The notes: a model not told the origin generated them from the sequence alone. 64,000 nucleotides of DNA from Acidimicrobiaceae bacterium (GCA_026706815.1 JAPOYA010000024.1:98530-162529); one strand, 5' to 3'; shown: positions 6,525 through 16,679, counted from the first letter of the stretch. Numbers and translations are program-made.

Positions 6525-9209
6525 GTGACCAACGCTTTAGTGATTGTCGAATCGCCTGCCAAGGCCAAGAAGATCGCGGAGTTTCTCGGCGCCGGCTACA
6601 CCGTCGAGTCGTCGATCGGGCACATCCGCGACCTTCCGCGCAATGCCGCGGAGGTGCCCAAGGCCTACAAGAACGAGCCTTGGGCGCGCACCGGGATCAA
6701 TGTCGACGACGGCTTCAAGCCGTTGTACGTGGAGAACGCGGACAAGAGAGCGCACATTCGACTTCTGAAACAGTTGGTCAAAGACAGCGACGAGTTGTAT
6801 CTGGCGACTGATGAAGATCGCGAGGGCGAAGCGATCGCCTGGCACCTCATCGAGGTGCTCAATCCACAGATACCGGTCAAGCGGATGGTGTTCCACGAGA
6901 TCACACCGGCGGCGATAGCGGCCGCGGTCGACTCTCCCCGGGAACTCGACCGCAGAATGGTGGACGCCCAGGAGGCCCGGCGCATCCTCGACCGACTCTA
7001 CGGCTATGAGGTTTCTCCGGTGCTCTGGAAAAAGGTGCTGCCGCAGCTGTCGGCAGGACGGGTCCAGAGCGTGGCGACACGGATCGTGGTCCAGCGCGAA
7101 CGCGAGCGGATGGAGTTTCGGGCAGCGAGTTACTGGAGTGTCAGCGGCACTTTCGCCGCGGTTTTTGGCGACACACGTGAGTTCTCGGCTTCGCTTGCCT
7201 CCATTGACGGAGTGAAGCCGGCCACCGGTAGAGACTTCGGCGACGACGGCCGCCCTGCTCGCGAAGACGTGACGGTGCTCGACGAATCCGCCGCATCGAA
7301 ACTTGTGGGCGAACTGGAGGGTGTGCCTTATGAGGTTCGCTCCCGTGAGGCCAAGCCCTATCGTCGGCGTCCCGCCGCGCCGTTCATCACCTCCACCTAT
7401 CAGCAAGAAGCAGGCCGCAAGCTCAAGATGTCGGCCCAGATGGCAATGCGTGCAGCGCAGGGCCTGTACGAAAAAGGCTACATCACCTACATGCGAACGG
7501 ACAGCACGACGTTGTCTGAGACGGCACTGCAAGCGGCCCGTTCCACTATAAAAAGCCGTTACGGCACCCAGTATCTGCCCGACTCGCCGAGGCGGTACAC
7601 CAAGAAGTCGAAGAACGCTCAGGAAGCTCACGAAGCGATCCGGCCCGCCGGCGAATCGTTCCGCTCACCCACCGAGGTCGCCTCTGAGGTTCCCAGCTCC
7701 GAGGCGCGGGCCTATGAACTGATCTGGAAGAGAACCGTTGCGTCGCAGATGACCGACTGCACGGGGGAGACCGTGCAACTCCGACTCGGCGCGACGAGCC
7801 GCAATGGAACCGGGGTGGTGTTCAGCGCCAGCGGCACGGTGATTTCGCATCGTGGGTTCCGCGAGGTGTACGAGGAGACCTCCGACGGGGCCGACAGCGA
7901 AAACGAGGAACGGCGTCTGCCCTCGATCAATGAGGGGGACGGAGTTCGCGCAAAAGGTCCGCTGGAACCTGAGGGGCACGAAACCACTCCTCCTGCGCGT
8001 TATACGGAAGCTTCTCTGGTCAAACGGCTTGAAGAGCTCGGCGTTGGACGTCCTTCCACCTATGCGTCGATCATCAGCACCATCTTGGACCGCGGTTACG
8101 TCTGGAAGAAGGGCTCGGCCCTGATTCCCTCCTTCACAGCGTTCGCGGTCGTCAACTTGATGGAGAGGCACTTCCCGAATCTGGTCGACTATCGGTTCAC
8201 TGCCCAGATGGAGGACGATCTCGACAAGATCGCCAACGGCGCCGAAGAGCCCCAACCCTGGTTGACAAGGTTCTATTTTGGTGCAGGTGAAGGCGCCGAG
8301 CCTGGTCTGAAGGAGAAGGTGTCGACCCGCCTGGCCGACATCGACGCCAGATCGATCAACACAGTCCCGTTGGGAATGAGCGACGATGGTCAACCGATCG
8401 TCGTACGGGTCGGCCGTTACGGCCCTTACGTGCAACGCGGCGAAGCCGATGAGAACAGCAGCAACGGCAGCGACACCGCTTCTATCCCCGACGATCTTCC
8501 ACCTGACGAGCTGACTCTGGAGAAGGCGCTCGAGTATCTCGAAATGCCCAAGGCGGGCCGTGTGCTCGGGACGGATCCGGAGACCGGCATGAACATCTAT
8601 GCCAAAGCCGGCCGCTTCGGGCCGTACGTGCAGGTCGGTACCAGTGACGAGCAGGAGGAGAAACCAAAATCTGCTTCGTTGTTCGCGACGATGACCTTGG
8701 AGCGGGTCACGCTGGAAGATGCGCTCCAGCTTCTGTCGTTGCCGCGTGCCGTGGGGACCGACCCGGCAGACGGCGAGGTCATTTCGGCCCAGAACGGACG
8801 TTACGGCCCATATGTGAGCAAGGGCTCCGAAAGCCGCAGCCTCGACGCCGAGGAACAGATCTTCACAGTCACGCTCGAGGAGTGCTTGGCGCTGCTTGCG
8901 CAACCCAGACGACGGCGTGGTCAGGCCCCCAAACCACCACTGCGCGAGATGGGCGAAGATCCCGACACGGGAAAGGCCATGGTTGTCAAGGATGGCCGTT
9001 TCGGCCCGTATGTCACCGACGGTGAATACAACGCGTCTCTCCGCAAAGGCGACGCCGTCGAGGAGCTGACCGTCGAACGGGCCGCTGAACTGTTGGCTGA
9101 AAGACGCTTGAAAGGCCCTGCCAAGAAGGCTGCGAAACGCGCAGGGGGCAGGAAGAAGGCGACCAAGAAAACTGCCAAGAAGGCAGCCAAGAAGCGGTCG
9201 ACGTCGTAA
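6525..9209 (+). CDS. topA: DNA topoisomerase I
   Basis: An 894-residue type IA topoisomerase that relaxes negative supercoils. The N-terminal Toprim domain shows VIVESPAKAKKIAEFL and the metal-binding DEDREGEAIAWHL. The catalytic tyrosine is Tyr322 in YITYMRTDST. In place of zinc fingers the C-terminal third carries four GRYGPYV-type repeats (for example near residues 628, 700, 761 and 824) and ends in a Lys/Ala-rich tail (residues about 860-894), as in actinobacterial TopA proteins. The start is GTG at 6525. Confidence 0.97.
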   Translation: MTNALVIVESPAKAKKIAEFLGAGYTVESSIGHIRDLPRNAAEVPKAYKNEPWARTGINVDDGFKPLYVENADKRAHIRLLKQLVKDSDELYLATDEDREGEAIAWHLIEVLNPQIPVKRMVFHEITPAAIAAAVDSPRELDRRMVDAQEARRILDRLYGYEVSPVLWKKVLPQLSAGRVQSVATRIVVQRERERMEFRAASYWSVSGTFAAVFGDTREFSASLASIDGVKPATGRDFGDDGRPAREDVTVLDESAASKLVGELEGVPYEVRSREAKPYRRRPAAPFITSTYQQEAGRKLKMSAQMAMRAAQGLYEKGYITYMRTDSTTLSETALQAARSTIKSRYGTQYLPDSPRRYTKKSKNAQEAHEAIRPAGESFRSPTEVASEVPSSEARAYELIWKRTVASQMTDCTGETVQLRLGATSRNGTGVVFSASGTVISHRGFREVYEETSDGADSENEERRLPSINEGDGVRAKGPLEPEGHETTPPARYTEASLVKRLEELGVGRPSTYASIISTILDRGYVWKKGSALIPSFTAFAVVNLMERHFPNLVDYRFTAQMEDDLDKIANGAEEPQPWLTRFYFGAGEGAEPGLKEKVSTRLADIDARSINTVPLGMSDDGQPIVVRVGRYGPYVQRGEADENSSNGSDTASIPDDLPPDELTLEKALEYLEMPKAGRVLGTDPETGMNIYAKAGRFGPYVQVGTSDEQEEKPKSASLFATMTLERVTLEDALQLLSLPRAVGTDPADGEVISAQNGRYGPYVSKGSESRSLDAEEQIFTVTLEECLALLAQPRRRRGQAPKPPLREMGEDPDTGKAMVVKDGRFGPYVTDGEYNASLRKGDAVEELTVERAAELLAERRLKGPAKKAAKRAGGRKKATKKTAKKAAKKRSTS

Positions 9210-9250
9210 TCGAAGTCCGGCGCCGCTTGATCACCGTCTAGTCTCGCGCC

Positions 9251-10705
9251 GTGGACGAGCATCGCCAGTCAAGCAGCGCCACCCGATTGGGGGAGGCTTT
9301 GACGGCGGCCCGTCCAATGGGCCGCATCGAGGCGATGTTCGGCTCGAAGGAGTTCTTCAGGCTCTGGATCGCGCAGGTTATCTCCGCAACCGGTGACTGG
9401 TTGGGCCTGATCGCCATTATCTCACTGGCCGATCGACTCAGCGACGGATCTGAGGGCACGGCTATTGCCCTGGTCCTCGCGGCCCGCATCGCGCCGGGGT
9501 TTTTTCTGGCCACCGCGGCCGGGGTGCTTGTGGACCGGCTCGACCGAAAACGGGTGATGCTGGTCTGTGACATCTCTCGGGCGCTGGTGCTGTTCTCGCT
9601 GCCGTTCGTGGACAGTCTACTGGGCCTGATCGTCGCCTCGTTCGCTTTGGAGATATGCACGATGATGTGGTCACCGGCCAAAGAGGCGGTGGTCCCCAAT
9701 ATTGTCCCGACCGAGAAGCTCACAATGGCGAACTCCCTGAACGTGGCAGCCGCTTACGGCATGTTCCCGGTCGCCGCCGGCATCGCCGCCCTGCTGGCCA
9801 AACTCGCTGAGTCCTTCAGCGACGAAGGCTGGGTCAACACCTTCAGGCTGAACCAGGAGGGCCTGGCGTTCTATGTCGACGGGCTCTCATTTCTGGCCAC
9901 CGCGTTGATTGTCTGGACGATCGCCTTCCCGCGTCGCAGCCGGGAGGAACGAAAATCGGCGGGCAAGACCAACTGGGAGCTGGGTGGCGCGATCCGCGAG
10001 TTGCGGGAAGGGTGGCAGTTCATCGCGGTCAATCCCATCGTGCGGGCCGTCAACGTGGGTTTGGCGGTCGGGGTGATCGGCGGGGGCATGCTGGTGCCGC
10101 TCGGCGCGCTGTTCGTCAATGACGTCATCTCCGGTGACGAAGCGGACTTCGACCTCATTCTCTTCGTCCTCGGGCTGGGCATGGCGCTAGGTGTGATAAC
10201 CGCCTCGGCGATGCAGAACCGCATCAATCGTTCAAAGGTCTTTCCGCTGGCCCTGTTCATGGCGGGCAGCGCCCTGTTGGTCTCGGGTTCGTCCTCGCTG
10301 CTCGGAATCGTGGTGCCGGTGATCGGGATAGCGGGGTTTGCGGCAGGACCGATCTACGTCTTGGGCTTCACGCTGTTGCACGAACATGTCGAAGACGAGT
10401 TGCGGGGCCGTATCTTTGCCGCGCTATTGGTGTTGGTCCGCTTCTGCCTGCTGTTGGCACTCGCAGTCGCGCCTTTGCTGGCAGAAGCCCTTGGTGCGCT
10501 TTCGGAACGTTGGTGGGACTCCGATTGGGACTTCTTCGGCGTGACCATCGCGGTGCCCGGCGTGCGTCTGACTATGTGGCTTTCAGCGATCACGGTCCTG
10601 GCTGCCGGGTTGCTTGCGACTTGGAGCCTCCGGGCCACCAGCGTCAAGTCCGTGCGTTCGGAGTCCATCGCAGAATCCACGGGGGACAGGGGGGACAGTC
10701 AGTGA
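9251..10705 (+). CDS. MFS transporter (drug/siderophore exporter type)
   Basis: A 484-residue membrane protein with about 12 hydrophobic segments. It starts at GTG. The segment after the second helix reads GVLVDRLDRKRVMLVCDISRA, the typical MFS cytoplasmic loop of the MFS_3/EntS-like exporters. The substrate cannot be read from the sequence. Its TGA overlaps the GTG of tmk, so the two are cotranscribed, although no functional link is evident. Confidence 0.85.
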   Translation: MDEHRQSSSATRLGEALTAARPMGRIEAMFGSKEFFRLWIAQVISATGDWLGLIAIISLADRLSDGSEGTAIALVLAARIAPGFFLATAAGVLVDRLDRKRVMLVCDISRALVLFSLPFVDSLLGLIVASFALEICTMMWSPAKEAVVPNIVPTEKLTMANSLNVAAAYGMFPVAAGIAALLAKLAESFSDEGWVNTFRLNQEGLAFYVDGLSFLATALIVWTIAFPRRSREERKSAGKTNWELGGAIRELREGWQFIAVNPIVRAVNVGLAVGVIGGGMLVPLGALFVNDVISGDEADFDLILFVLGLGMALGVITASAMQNRINRSKVFPLALFMAGSALLVSGSSSLLGIVVPVIGIAGFAAGPIYVLGFTLLHEHVEDELRGRIFAALLVLVRFCLLLALAVAPLLAEALGALSERWWDSDWDFFGVTIAVPGVRLTMWLSAITVLAAGLLATWSLRATSVKSVRSESIAESTGDRGDSQ

Positions 10706-11313
10706 CCGGGCGTTTGATTGTGTTTGAAGGCATCGACGGTTCAGGGAAGTCCACCCAGATTCGCAGGCTTGCCCAGCGTCACGATTTCGACGCCACCTTC
10801 CAGTTCGGGGCAACCGGCGTGGGCAGTGCCATTCGTTCGATTCTTTTGGACCCCGACAACGGTCAACTCGATGATCGCACAGAAGCCCTGTTGATCGTCG
10901 CCGACAAGGCACAGCATGTAAGCGAGATCGTGCGGCCCGCGCTGGAGGCCGGTCGCACCGTTGTCTCCGACCGGTTCTGTGCGTCGACTCTTGCGTACCA
11001 GGGGCACGGACGCGGACTGGACTTGGAATTACTCGACGGCATCATGCGTTTTGCAACGCAAGGCTTGGAACCGGAACTCACGGTGCTGCTCGACATCGAC
11101 GTCGAGACGGCGCTGGAGCGGCTCGGGGAGCAAAAAGACCGCATTGAGCGTGCAGGGACAGAGTTCTACCAGCGGGTCCGCGACGGGTACCTCTCACTCG
11201 CGAAGCAGTCCCCCGACTTGTGGGCCGTAATCGATGCTGTCGGCACCGTCGATGAGGTAACCGCCCAGGTTGAAGATGTTGTCGACAATTGGCTCCGTTT
11301 TCATGACCGCTGA
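10702..11313 (+). CDS. tmk: thymidylate kinase
   Basis: A 203-residue dTMP kinase (dTMP + ATP to dTDP + ADP). The P-loop GIDGSGKS lies at residues 10-17, the DRF motif in VVSDRFCAST, and the LLDIDVETALERL helix follows. The GTG at 10702 overlaps the upstream stop by four bases. The frame is open further upstream, but the family begins just before the P-loop. holB follows with an 11-base overlap, a very common tmk-holB arrangement. Confidence 0.95.
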   Translation: MTGRLIVFEGIDGSGKSTQIRRLAQRHDFDATFQFGATGVGSAIRSILLDPDNGQLDDRTEALLIVADKAQHVSEIVRPALEAGRTVVSDRFCASTLAYQGHGRGLDLELLDGIMRFATQGLEPELTVLLDIDVETALERLGEQKDRIERAGTEFYQRVRDGYLSLAKQSPDLWAVIDAVGTVDEVTAQVEDVVDNWLRFHDR

Positions 11314-12370
11314 ACCTTGGGAGTCGCTGGTCGGCCAGCCGGAGGCCGCGCGCCGTCTTCGGGCAGCGGTGTCGTCACCGGTTCACGCCTATCTGTTCAT
11401 CGGCCCCCGAGGAGTCGGCAAACGCCAGGCTGCTCAGATCTTCGCCGGAGAGCTGCTCGCCGACGCCGATCCGAACAAAGCTAGCCGTCACCGACGTCTG
11501 GCGCAGCAATCGACCCATGCCGACATCGTCGTCTTCGCGCCGTCGGGCAACAATCTGCGCCTCGGCTCTCGCAGCGACCCCGGTGAAATCCCGGCGATCA
11601 TCAGCGAGGCAACCCGCTCACCCACAGAAAGCACCCGCAAGGCGGTGATCGTTGAGGACTTTCAGTCGGCCGACGCCCCGGCGTCCTCCGCGCTGTTGAA
11701 ACTTGTCGAAGAACCGCCTGAGACCACGATCTTCGTGCTGCTGGCCAGCGACGTGCCACCGCATCAAGCAACGATTGAGTCCCGCTGTTTGAGGGTAGAT
11801 TTTCTGCCTGTCAGCGCCGAGGCCATCGCCGAGGTTCTCGTGGCCGAAGAACTGACCGACGCTGAGGGCGCGCAGGTCGTGGCGGCAGCGGCCAACGGCA
11901 GCGTGGAGCGGGCCCGTCTGCTGGTGTTGGACGAACGCCTGGCTTTGCGGCGAGATGCCTGGTGGTCGATCCCTGACCGTCTCAACGGCACCGGCGCCTC
12001 GGTGGCGGAGGCGGTGGAGGAACTGAGAGGTCTGATCGACGACGCCTCGGAGGTCAAGGTCGCCCAGCATCAACGAGAGCTCGAAGAGCTGAATCAGCGC
12101 GAAGAACAACTCGGTGCCCGCGGTTCGGGCAGACGCACCCTCGAGACCCGCCAGCGGCGCGAGCTTCGCCAGTTCCGCACCGAAGAACTGAGGTTCGGGT
12201 TCGCCACGCTCGCAGCCCGCTACCGCGAGATGGTCGTGGCCTCGGTAGGCGGCGAGGTCGCACTCGAGGCGGTCGACCACCTCAACCACAGCACCGATGC
12301 GCTGATCCGCAACCCCAACGAGGCCCTGCTGTTGCAGGCGCTTCTGCTGAAGCTGTCACCTCTCGACTAA
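11303..12370 (+). CDS. holB: DNA polymerase III delta prime subunit
   Basis: A 355-residue clamp-loader ATPase-like protein. It begins EPWESLVGQPEAARRLRAAV, then has a P-loop variant GPRGVGKRQ, the sensor 1 region VEEPPETTIFVLLASD and an SRC motif (ATIESRCLRV). The four zinc-finger cysteines of classical delta prime are not apparent, which is frequent in Actinobacteria. A coiled, charged insertion lies around residues 250-300. The ATG at 11303 is chosen over an open extension because of the tmk overlap and alignment to the family start. Confidence 0.9.
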   Translation: MTAEPWESLVGQPEAARRLRAAVSSPVHAYLFIGPRGVGKRQAAQIFAGELLADADPNKASRHRRLAQQSTHADIVVFAPSGNNLRLGSRSDPGEIPAIISEATRSPTESTRKAVIVEDFQSADAPASSALLKLVEEPPETTIFVLLASDVPPHQATIESRCLRVDFLPVSAEAIAEVLVAEELTDAEGAQVVAAAANGSVERARLLVLDERLALRRDAWWSIPDRLNGTGASVAEAVEELRGLIDDASEVKVAQHQRELEELNQREEQLGARGSGRRTLETRQRRELRQFRTEELRFGFATLAARYREMVVASVGGEVALEAVDHLNHSTDALIRNPNEALLLQALLLKLSPLD

Positions 12371-12431
12371 CGGATCTTCGGACGAGAGCGCCGTGGATCC
12401 GCTGCGGTAGATTGGTACCTTTCGGTGTCTT

Positions 12432-12504
12432 GCCCGAGTAGCTCAGTCGGTAGAGCAACGCTCTCGTAAAGCGTAGGTCAGGAGTTCAAATCTCCTCTCG
12501 GGCT
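12432..12504 (+). tRNA. tRNA-Thr (CGU anticodon)
   Basis: A 73-nt cloverleaf: acceptor GCCCGAG pairs with CTCGGGC, D arm GCTC/GAGC, anticodon arm ACGCT-CTCGTAA-AGCGT giving anticodon CGU, and T arm AGGAG-TTCAAAT-CTCCT. The CCA end is not encoded. A run of six T residues follows within 10 bases. Confidence 0.97.
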
Positions 12505-12549
12505 CGTTTTTTCTGCCAGCACACGCGCTTTGGCCTTACACTGGCGAAC

Positions 12550-12678
12550 ATGACCCTCGCAGTCGTCTGGCACTTCTGGATCGCAGTTCCTCTCGCTTTC
12601 GGGGCCGTCGTGGCCGTGATTGCGACGGTTGTGGGCTACCTCAACAAGGTCACCTCCACCCGTTACCCCCGAGACTGA
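12550..12678 (+). CDS. small single-span membrane protein, 42 residues
   Basis: A 42-codon frame from ATG 12550 to TGA 12678. It encodes a hydrophobic central helix (WIAVPLAFGAVVAVIATVVGYL) and a basic C-terminus (NKVTSTRYPRD). The gap to the next gene is only 13 bases. I do not recognise the family; the position upstream of the DUF2342 gene and the clean membrane-protein composition suggest it is real. Confidence 0.6.
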   Translation: MTLAVVWHFWIAVPLAFGAVVAVIATVVGYLNKVTSTRYPRD

Positions 12679-12691
12679 GCAGGGCCGCTGA

Positions 12692-13780
12692 GTGTCAACG
12701 GATCCCGTCGACTGGGACATCGCCAAGAATGTCGCATACAAGACAGCGGGCCGCGATCCCTACCAAGCGCCATACTTTCGCCGGGGCCTCGAGGAAGACT
12801 TCGACCGATACACAGCGCAGGCTGAGGAACTCGTCGCGCAGTGTACTGGTCTCCGTTCGCTCAGCGGCAATGCCCGGGGCCGGGTAACGGATCGAAAAGG
12901 TTGGATCGATGCCAATCTGGCCTCGTTTCAGCGGCTTCTGCGGCCGATCGTCACCAAGCTCGGGGAACACATCGATGAAGGCGCCATGCGGGGGTTGGGG
13001 GGCAAGGGGTTGGGGGGCAAGATTGCGGGTGCAGAGATGGGCGTGATGCTCGGCTGGATGTCCAAGCGGGTGCTCGGCCAGTACGACCTGCTGGTAATCG
13101 AGGACGAGAAACCCGAAGAGCAGGACATCGTCTATTACGTAGCGCCGAATGTTCTGGCGCTCGAGCGTCGCTATGCCTTCCCGCCCCAGGAGTTCCGATT
13201 GTGGTTGGCGCTGCATGAGGTCACCCATAGGGCGCAGTTCACTGGTGTGCCGTGGATGCGTCAGCACTTTCTGGGCCTCGTCGAGTCGACGATGGATGCT
13301 CTTGACCCTGATCCGAAGCGGGTCTTCGAAGCGGTCTCTCGGCTGGTCGAAGCCCGTCGACGCGGTGAAGACGTCATGGGTCAGGGCGGGGTTGTGGGAC
13401 TGTTCGCTTCGGAGCAGCAACTCGTTGTCATCAACGAGGTTGCAGGCCTTATGAGTCTTCTCGAAGGCCACGGCGACGTCACCATGGATCGAGCTGGTCT
13501 GGGCCTGGTGCCCTCGGCGCCTCGCTTCGCTCGTGTGCTTCGCAACCGCCGCCAGAACGTTCGCGGCTTCGCCAGGGTTTTTCAGAAACTCTCAGGGCTT
13601 GAAGCGAAAATGAGACAGTACGCCGAAGGCGAGCATTTCATTGCGGTTGTGGAAGATCACGGCGGAGCCGAACTGCTCGACCGGGCTTGGGCTGAGCCGG
13701 CCAATATCCCGTCGATCAAGGAGATCAGGCAACCGGAACTGTGGATCGCTCGGGTTTCTGCTGCCCATGTTGCGGCTTGA
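12692..13780 (+). CDS. zincin-like metallohydrolase family protein (DUF2342, F420-biosynthesis-associated family)
   Basis: A 362-residue protein starting at GTG. The zinc-binding helix is LALHEVTHRAQF, a HExxH motif, with downstream EGHGDVTMD as a candidate third-ligand region. The family is widespread in Actinobacteria next to tilS and hpt and is labelled F420-biosynthesis-associated, but its substrate is not established. Residues around 105 (GLGGKGLGGK) are encoded by a directly repeated G-rich stretch. It ends 3 bases before tilS, so it is probably cotranscribed. Confidence 0.85.
   Translation: MSTDPVDWDIAKNVAYKTAGRDPYQAPYFRRGLEEDFDRYTAQAEELVAQCTGLRSLSGNARGRVTDRKGWIDANLASFQRLLRPIVTKLGEHIDEGAMRGLGGKGLGGKIAGAEMGVMLGWMSKRVLGQYDLLVIEDEKPEEQDIVYYVAPNVLALERRYAFPPQEFRLWLALHEVTHRAQFTGVPWMRQHFLGLVESTMDALDPDPKRVFEAVSRLVEARRRGEDVMGQGGVVGLFASEQQLVVINEVAGLMSLLEGHGDVTMDRAGLGLVPSAPRFARVLRNRRQNVRGFARVFQKLSGLEAKMRQYAEGEHFIAVVEDHGGAELLDRAWAEPANIPSIKEIRQPELWIARVSAAHVAA
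12990..13017 (+). other. G-quadruplex-forming motif inside the zincin gene
   Basis: Four guanine runs of 5, 6, 4 and 6 bases separated by TT, CAA and TT lie on the coding strand, arising from a duplicated 15-bp unit that encodes GLGGK twice. Tight loops and long G runs make this a strong quadruplex candidate in DNA or mRNA. Formation is inferred from sequence only. Confidence 0.7.
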
Positions 13781-13783
13781 GCG

Positions 13784-14665
13784 ATGGACACTGCCGAGCT
13801 GCTGGCTCGCTGCGATTTCGGGGATGAGAACGAACTGGCACTCGGCGTAAGTGGAGGGGCCGACAGCACGGCGATGGCTCTGCTGGCGGCCGAGGCTGGC
13901 AGGTCATTCGCGATCTGGCATGTTCATCACGGCCTGCGGGAAGCTTCTGACACTGAGGCCGAGCTCGTCGAGAAGCTGGCGGCGTCTCTCGGTGTGCCCT
14001 ATGAGCTTCGACGACTCGAATTGACCGACGGGCCGGATCTTGAGGCGACCGCGCGAGAGGCCCGCTACACCGCGTTGCCCGCTGATGTGTGTGTGGCGCA
14101 CACAGCCGATGACCGTGCTGAGACGGTATTGCTCAATCTGTTGCGCGGCGCGGGTTTGGCCGGCGTGGCTGCGCCGTTTTCTCGTGTGCGTCGCCCGATC
14201 ATCGGTTTGCGTCGGGCCGAGACCAGCGCTTTGTGTGAGTTCGCGGGTGTTCCGGTTGTCGACGACCCAATGAACGACGACCCCCGTTTCGCTCGGGTGG
14301 TGGTGCGCGGTCAGCTGATGCCTGCCGCTGCGAATGCCCTGAGACGCGACCCGGTTCCCTTGCTGAATCGCCACGCCGACCTCGTCGCAGACGCTCTCAT
14401 GGTCATTCAAGATGCTGCTGCGGGGCTCGACGCAACCGATACGGCAGCGTTGCGAGCCGCTCCCCGCGCCGTGGCCTCAGAAGCGCTGCGGCAGTGGTTG
14501 ATGGCTGAGTCGGGCAACCGCCTGGCGGTCGACGCGGCCTCGATCAGTCGGGTCATGGATGTAGTGGACGGATCAGCGCGAGCCACCGAGGTCGAAGGCG
14601 GCATCCGGGTAGCTCGAACCACCGGCCGTCTCCGCCTGGACCACCCACCGCAGAGACGAGAGTAA
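13784..14665 (+). CDS. tilS: tRNA(Ile)-lysidine synthase
   Basis: A 293-residue N-type ATP pyrophosphatase that converts C34 of the CAU-anticodon tRNA-Ile to lysidine. The PP-loop SGGADS is at residues 23-28, followed by [10 protein letters not shown] and [19 protein letters not shown]. It is short because the C-terminal TilS substrate domain of the E. coli type is missing, as in other actinobacterial forms. ATG at 13784, three bases after the preceding stop. Confidence 0.93.
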   Translation: MDTAELLARCDFGDENELALGVSGGADSTAMALLAAEAGRSFAIWHVHHGLREASDTEAELVEKLAASLGVPYELRRLELTDGPDLEATAREARYTALPADVCVAHTADDRAETVLLNLLRGAGLAGVAAPFSRVRRPIIGLRRAETSALCEFAGVPVVDDPMNDDPRFARVVVRGQLMPAAANALRRDPVPLLNRHADLVADALMVIQDAAAGLDATDTAALRAAPRAVASEALRQWLMAESGNRLAVDAASISRVMDVVDGSARATEVEGGIRVARTTGRLRLDHPPQRRE

Positions 14666-14709
14666 CCCGGGCCGGTCAGCGCCGGTCGGCGCTTGTAGGG
14701 TTTGGGGCG

Positions 14710-15261
14710 ATGACGGTTCCGGAGGGGAACATCGGTCGAGTCTTGGTCGGCTCAGAGCAGATCACGACGCGCGTGCAAGAGCTGGGAACGCAAATCACTG
14801 AGGACTACGAAAGGCGCAGTCTGCTGCTCGTGGGAGTCCTGAAGGGCGCGTTCGTCTTCATGAGCGACCTTGCCCGCGAGATTCGGCTTCCGGTCGAGAT
14901 GGACTTCATGGCGGTCTCCTCCTACGGCGTGTCAACGAAATCGAGCGGTGTGGTCAGGATCGTGAAGGATCTCGACGTCGATATCGCAGGTCGGGATGTT
15001 CTACTGGTTGAGGACATCGTCGATTCTGGATCAACCCTGAGATACCTGCTGCGGTTGCTGGCTGAGCGGAGACCAGCCAGCCTCGAAGTCTGTGCCCTGC
15101 TCGTTCGCGATGGTGCCAGAACTGACGATATTGCCTATGTCGGGTTCTCGATTCCGCCTGACTTCGTGGTCGGGTACGGGCTGGACGTCGCCGAGCATTA
15201 TCGCGAACTGAGCTCAATTCGCGTCTTTGAGCCCGCAAACTCAGCTAGCTTGCCACCGTGA
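14710..15261 (+). CDS. hpt: hypoxanthine phosphoribosyltransferase
   Basis: A 183-residue purine salvage enzyme (hypoxanthine or guanine + PRPP to IMP or GMP). The PRPP loop is [17 protein letters not shown], the flexible loop contains SSYG, and the base-binding region [15 protein letters not shown] is near the C-terminus. It is coupled to folE by a four-base overlap. In many Actinobacteria ftsH lies between hpt and folE; here it is absent. Confidence 0.95.
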   Translation: MTVPEGNIGRVLVGSEQITTRVQELGTQITEDYERRSLLLVGVLKGAFVFMSDLAREIRLPVEMDFMAVSSYGVSTKSSGVVRIVKDLDVDIAGRDVLLVEDIVDSGSTLRYLLRLLAERRPASLEVCALLVRDGARTDDIAYVGFSIPPDFVVGYGLDVAEHYRELSSIRVFEPANSASLPP

Positions 15262-15875
15262 ACTCGCCCGACGACTACATCCAGCCACTGGTCGACGGTT
15301 CGCAGGCGCCTCAAGTCGACCAGCCGCGGATTGCAGCCGCAGTTCGGGAAATACTGGCCGCGATCGGTGAGGATCCGAACCGAGAGGGCCTGCTCGAAAC
15401 TCCTGATCGGGTCGCTCGAATGTATGCCGAAGTGTGCGCCGGGCTTCACGAAGATCCGGTCGCATACCTCAAAACAACCTTCGAGGTGGGTCATGACGAG
15501 ATGGTCATGGTTCGCGATATTCCGCTCTACTCGCTGTGCGAGCATCATCTCATTCCGTTTCTGGGAACCGCTCATGTGGCTTATATCCCCAGCGGGTCTG
15601 GTCAGGTCACGGGGTTGTCCAAATTGGCTCGTCTGGTCGACGGCTACGCCAAACGCCCGCAGGTGCAGGAGCGGCTCACCACGCAGATTGCTGAAGCGAT
15701 CGAGAAGTCACTGCAACCCCGTGGAGTGCTCGTCGTGATCGAAGCGGAACATCTCTGCATGTCGATGCGGGGAGTCCGCAAGCCGGGGACGACAACGGTC
15801 ACATCAAGCGTGACCGGAATTTTCCGCGAGAACGTCGCCACCCGGGCCGAAGCGCTGCGTTTTCTTGATCGGTGA
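15258..15875 (+). CDS. folE: GTP cyclohydrolase I
   Basis: A 205-residue enzyme that converts GTP to 7,8-dihydroneopterin triphosphate, the first step of folate synthesis. Zinc and catalytic residues are visible in [10 protein letters not shown] and in [16 protein letters not shown]. The N-terminal 30 residues vary between species. GTG start at 15258 overlapping the hpt stop; its own stop overlaps the folP start by four bases, giving a coupled series. Confidence 0.96.
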   Translation: MNSPDDYIQPLVDGSQAPQVDQPRIAAAVREILAAIGEDPNREGLLETPDRVARMYAEVCAGLHEDPVAYLKTTFEVGHDEMVMVRDIPLYSLCEHHLIPFLGTAHVAYIPSGSGQVTGLSKLARLVDGYAKRPQVQERLTTQIAEAIEKSLQPRGVLVVIEAEHLCMSMRGVRKPGTTTVTSSVTGIFRENVATRAEALRFLDR

Positions 15876-16666
15876 AAGACATGACCCGGGTCATGGGCAT
15901 CGTCAACGTCACGCCCGATTCGTTCTCAGACGGCGGCCTTTGGCTCCAAAGCGACGCGGCGATCGCCCGCGCCGAATCGTTGATCGAACAAGGCGCCGAC
16001 GTCATCGACGTCGGCGGTGAGAGCACAAGACCCGGGTCGCACCCCGTGGATGAGGCCACCGAACTCGAGCGAACCATTCCGGTCATCTCCGCGGTGGCTG
16101 CCAAAGGCGTTGAGGTATCCATCGACACGACCAAAGCAGCGGTGGCGAGAGCCGCCATCGATGCGGGGGCCACGATTGTCAACGATGTGTCTGCATCGCT
16201 TGAGAATGTCGCGGCTTCAACCGGTGCAGGTTGGATCGCCATGCACGCGCTGGGCGACAGCGCAACCATGCAAGACGACCCGCGCTATGACGACGTGGTG
16301 GAAGACATCGCCGACTTTTTGGCCGATGCCGTGCGGCGAGGACACGCGGCTGGAGTGGAACGCATTTGGGTTGATCCCGGAATCGGCTTCGGCAAGACGA
16401 AGCAGCACAATCTGGAACTGTTGGCCAACATCGATCGTTTCGCACAGATCGCGCCGGTTCTTGTCGGTGCGAGCCGCAAGAGCGTTGTCGGACAGGTGCA
16501 TGCGCAATCAGACGGTCTCTTAGGCGAGAATCCGATCACAGGATCCGATGACCGGCTCGAAGGCTCCGTGGGGATTGCGGTGTGGAGCGCGTATCTTGGA
16601 GTCGACATGATCCGAGTGCATGACGTCAGGGCCACGGTCCACGCCTTGAGCTTGTTGAAAGCATGA
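15872..16666 (+). CDS. folP: dihydropteroate synthase
   Basis: A 264-residue TIM barrel that joins dihydropterin pyrophosphate and p-aminobenzoate. Signature segments are [41 protein letters not shown] and VGASRKS. Start GTG 15872, with an alternative ATG three codons later that may be the true start. It belongs to the folE-folP-folB-folK run. Confidence 0.96.
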   Translation: MKDMTRVMGIVNVTPDSFSDGGLWLQSDAAIARAESLIEQGADVIDVGGESTRPGSHPVDEATELERTIPVISAVAAKGVEVSIDTTKAAVARAAIDAGATIVNDVSASLENVAASTGAGWIAMHALGDSATMQDDPRYDDVVEDIADFLADAVRRGHAAGVERIWVDPGIGFGKTKQHNLELLANIDRFAQIAPVLVGASRKSVVGQVHAQSDGLLGENPITGSDDRLEGSVGIAVWSAYLGVDMIRVHDVRATVHALSLLKA

Positions 16667-16679
16667 AGGGTGTGGATGG

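Noticed and set aside
6537..8903. Long minus-strand frames opposite topA (364 and 412 codons)
   Set aside because: They mirror the codon pattern of topA, have low-complexity composition and no family motif; they are antisense shadows of a high-GC gene.
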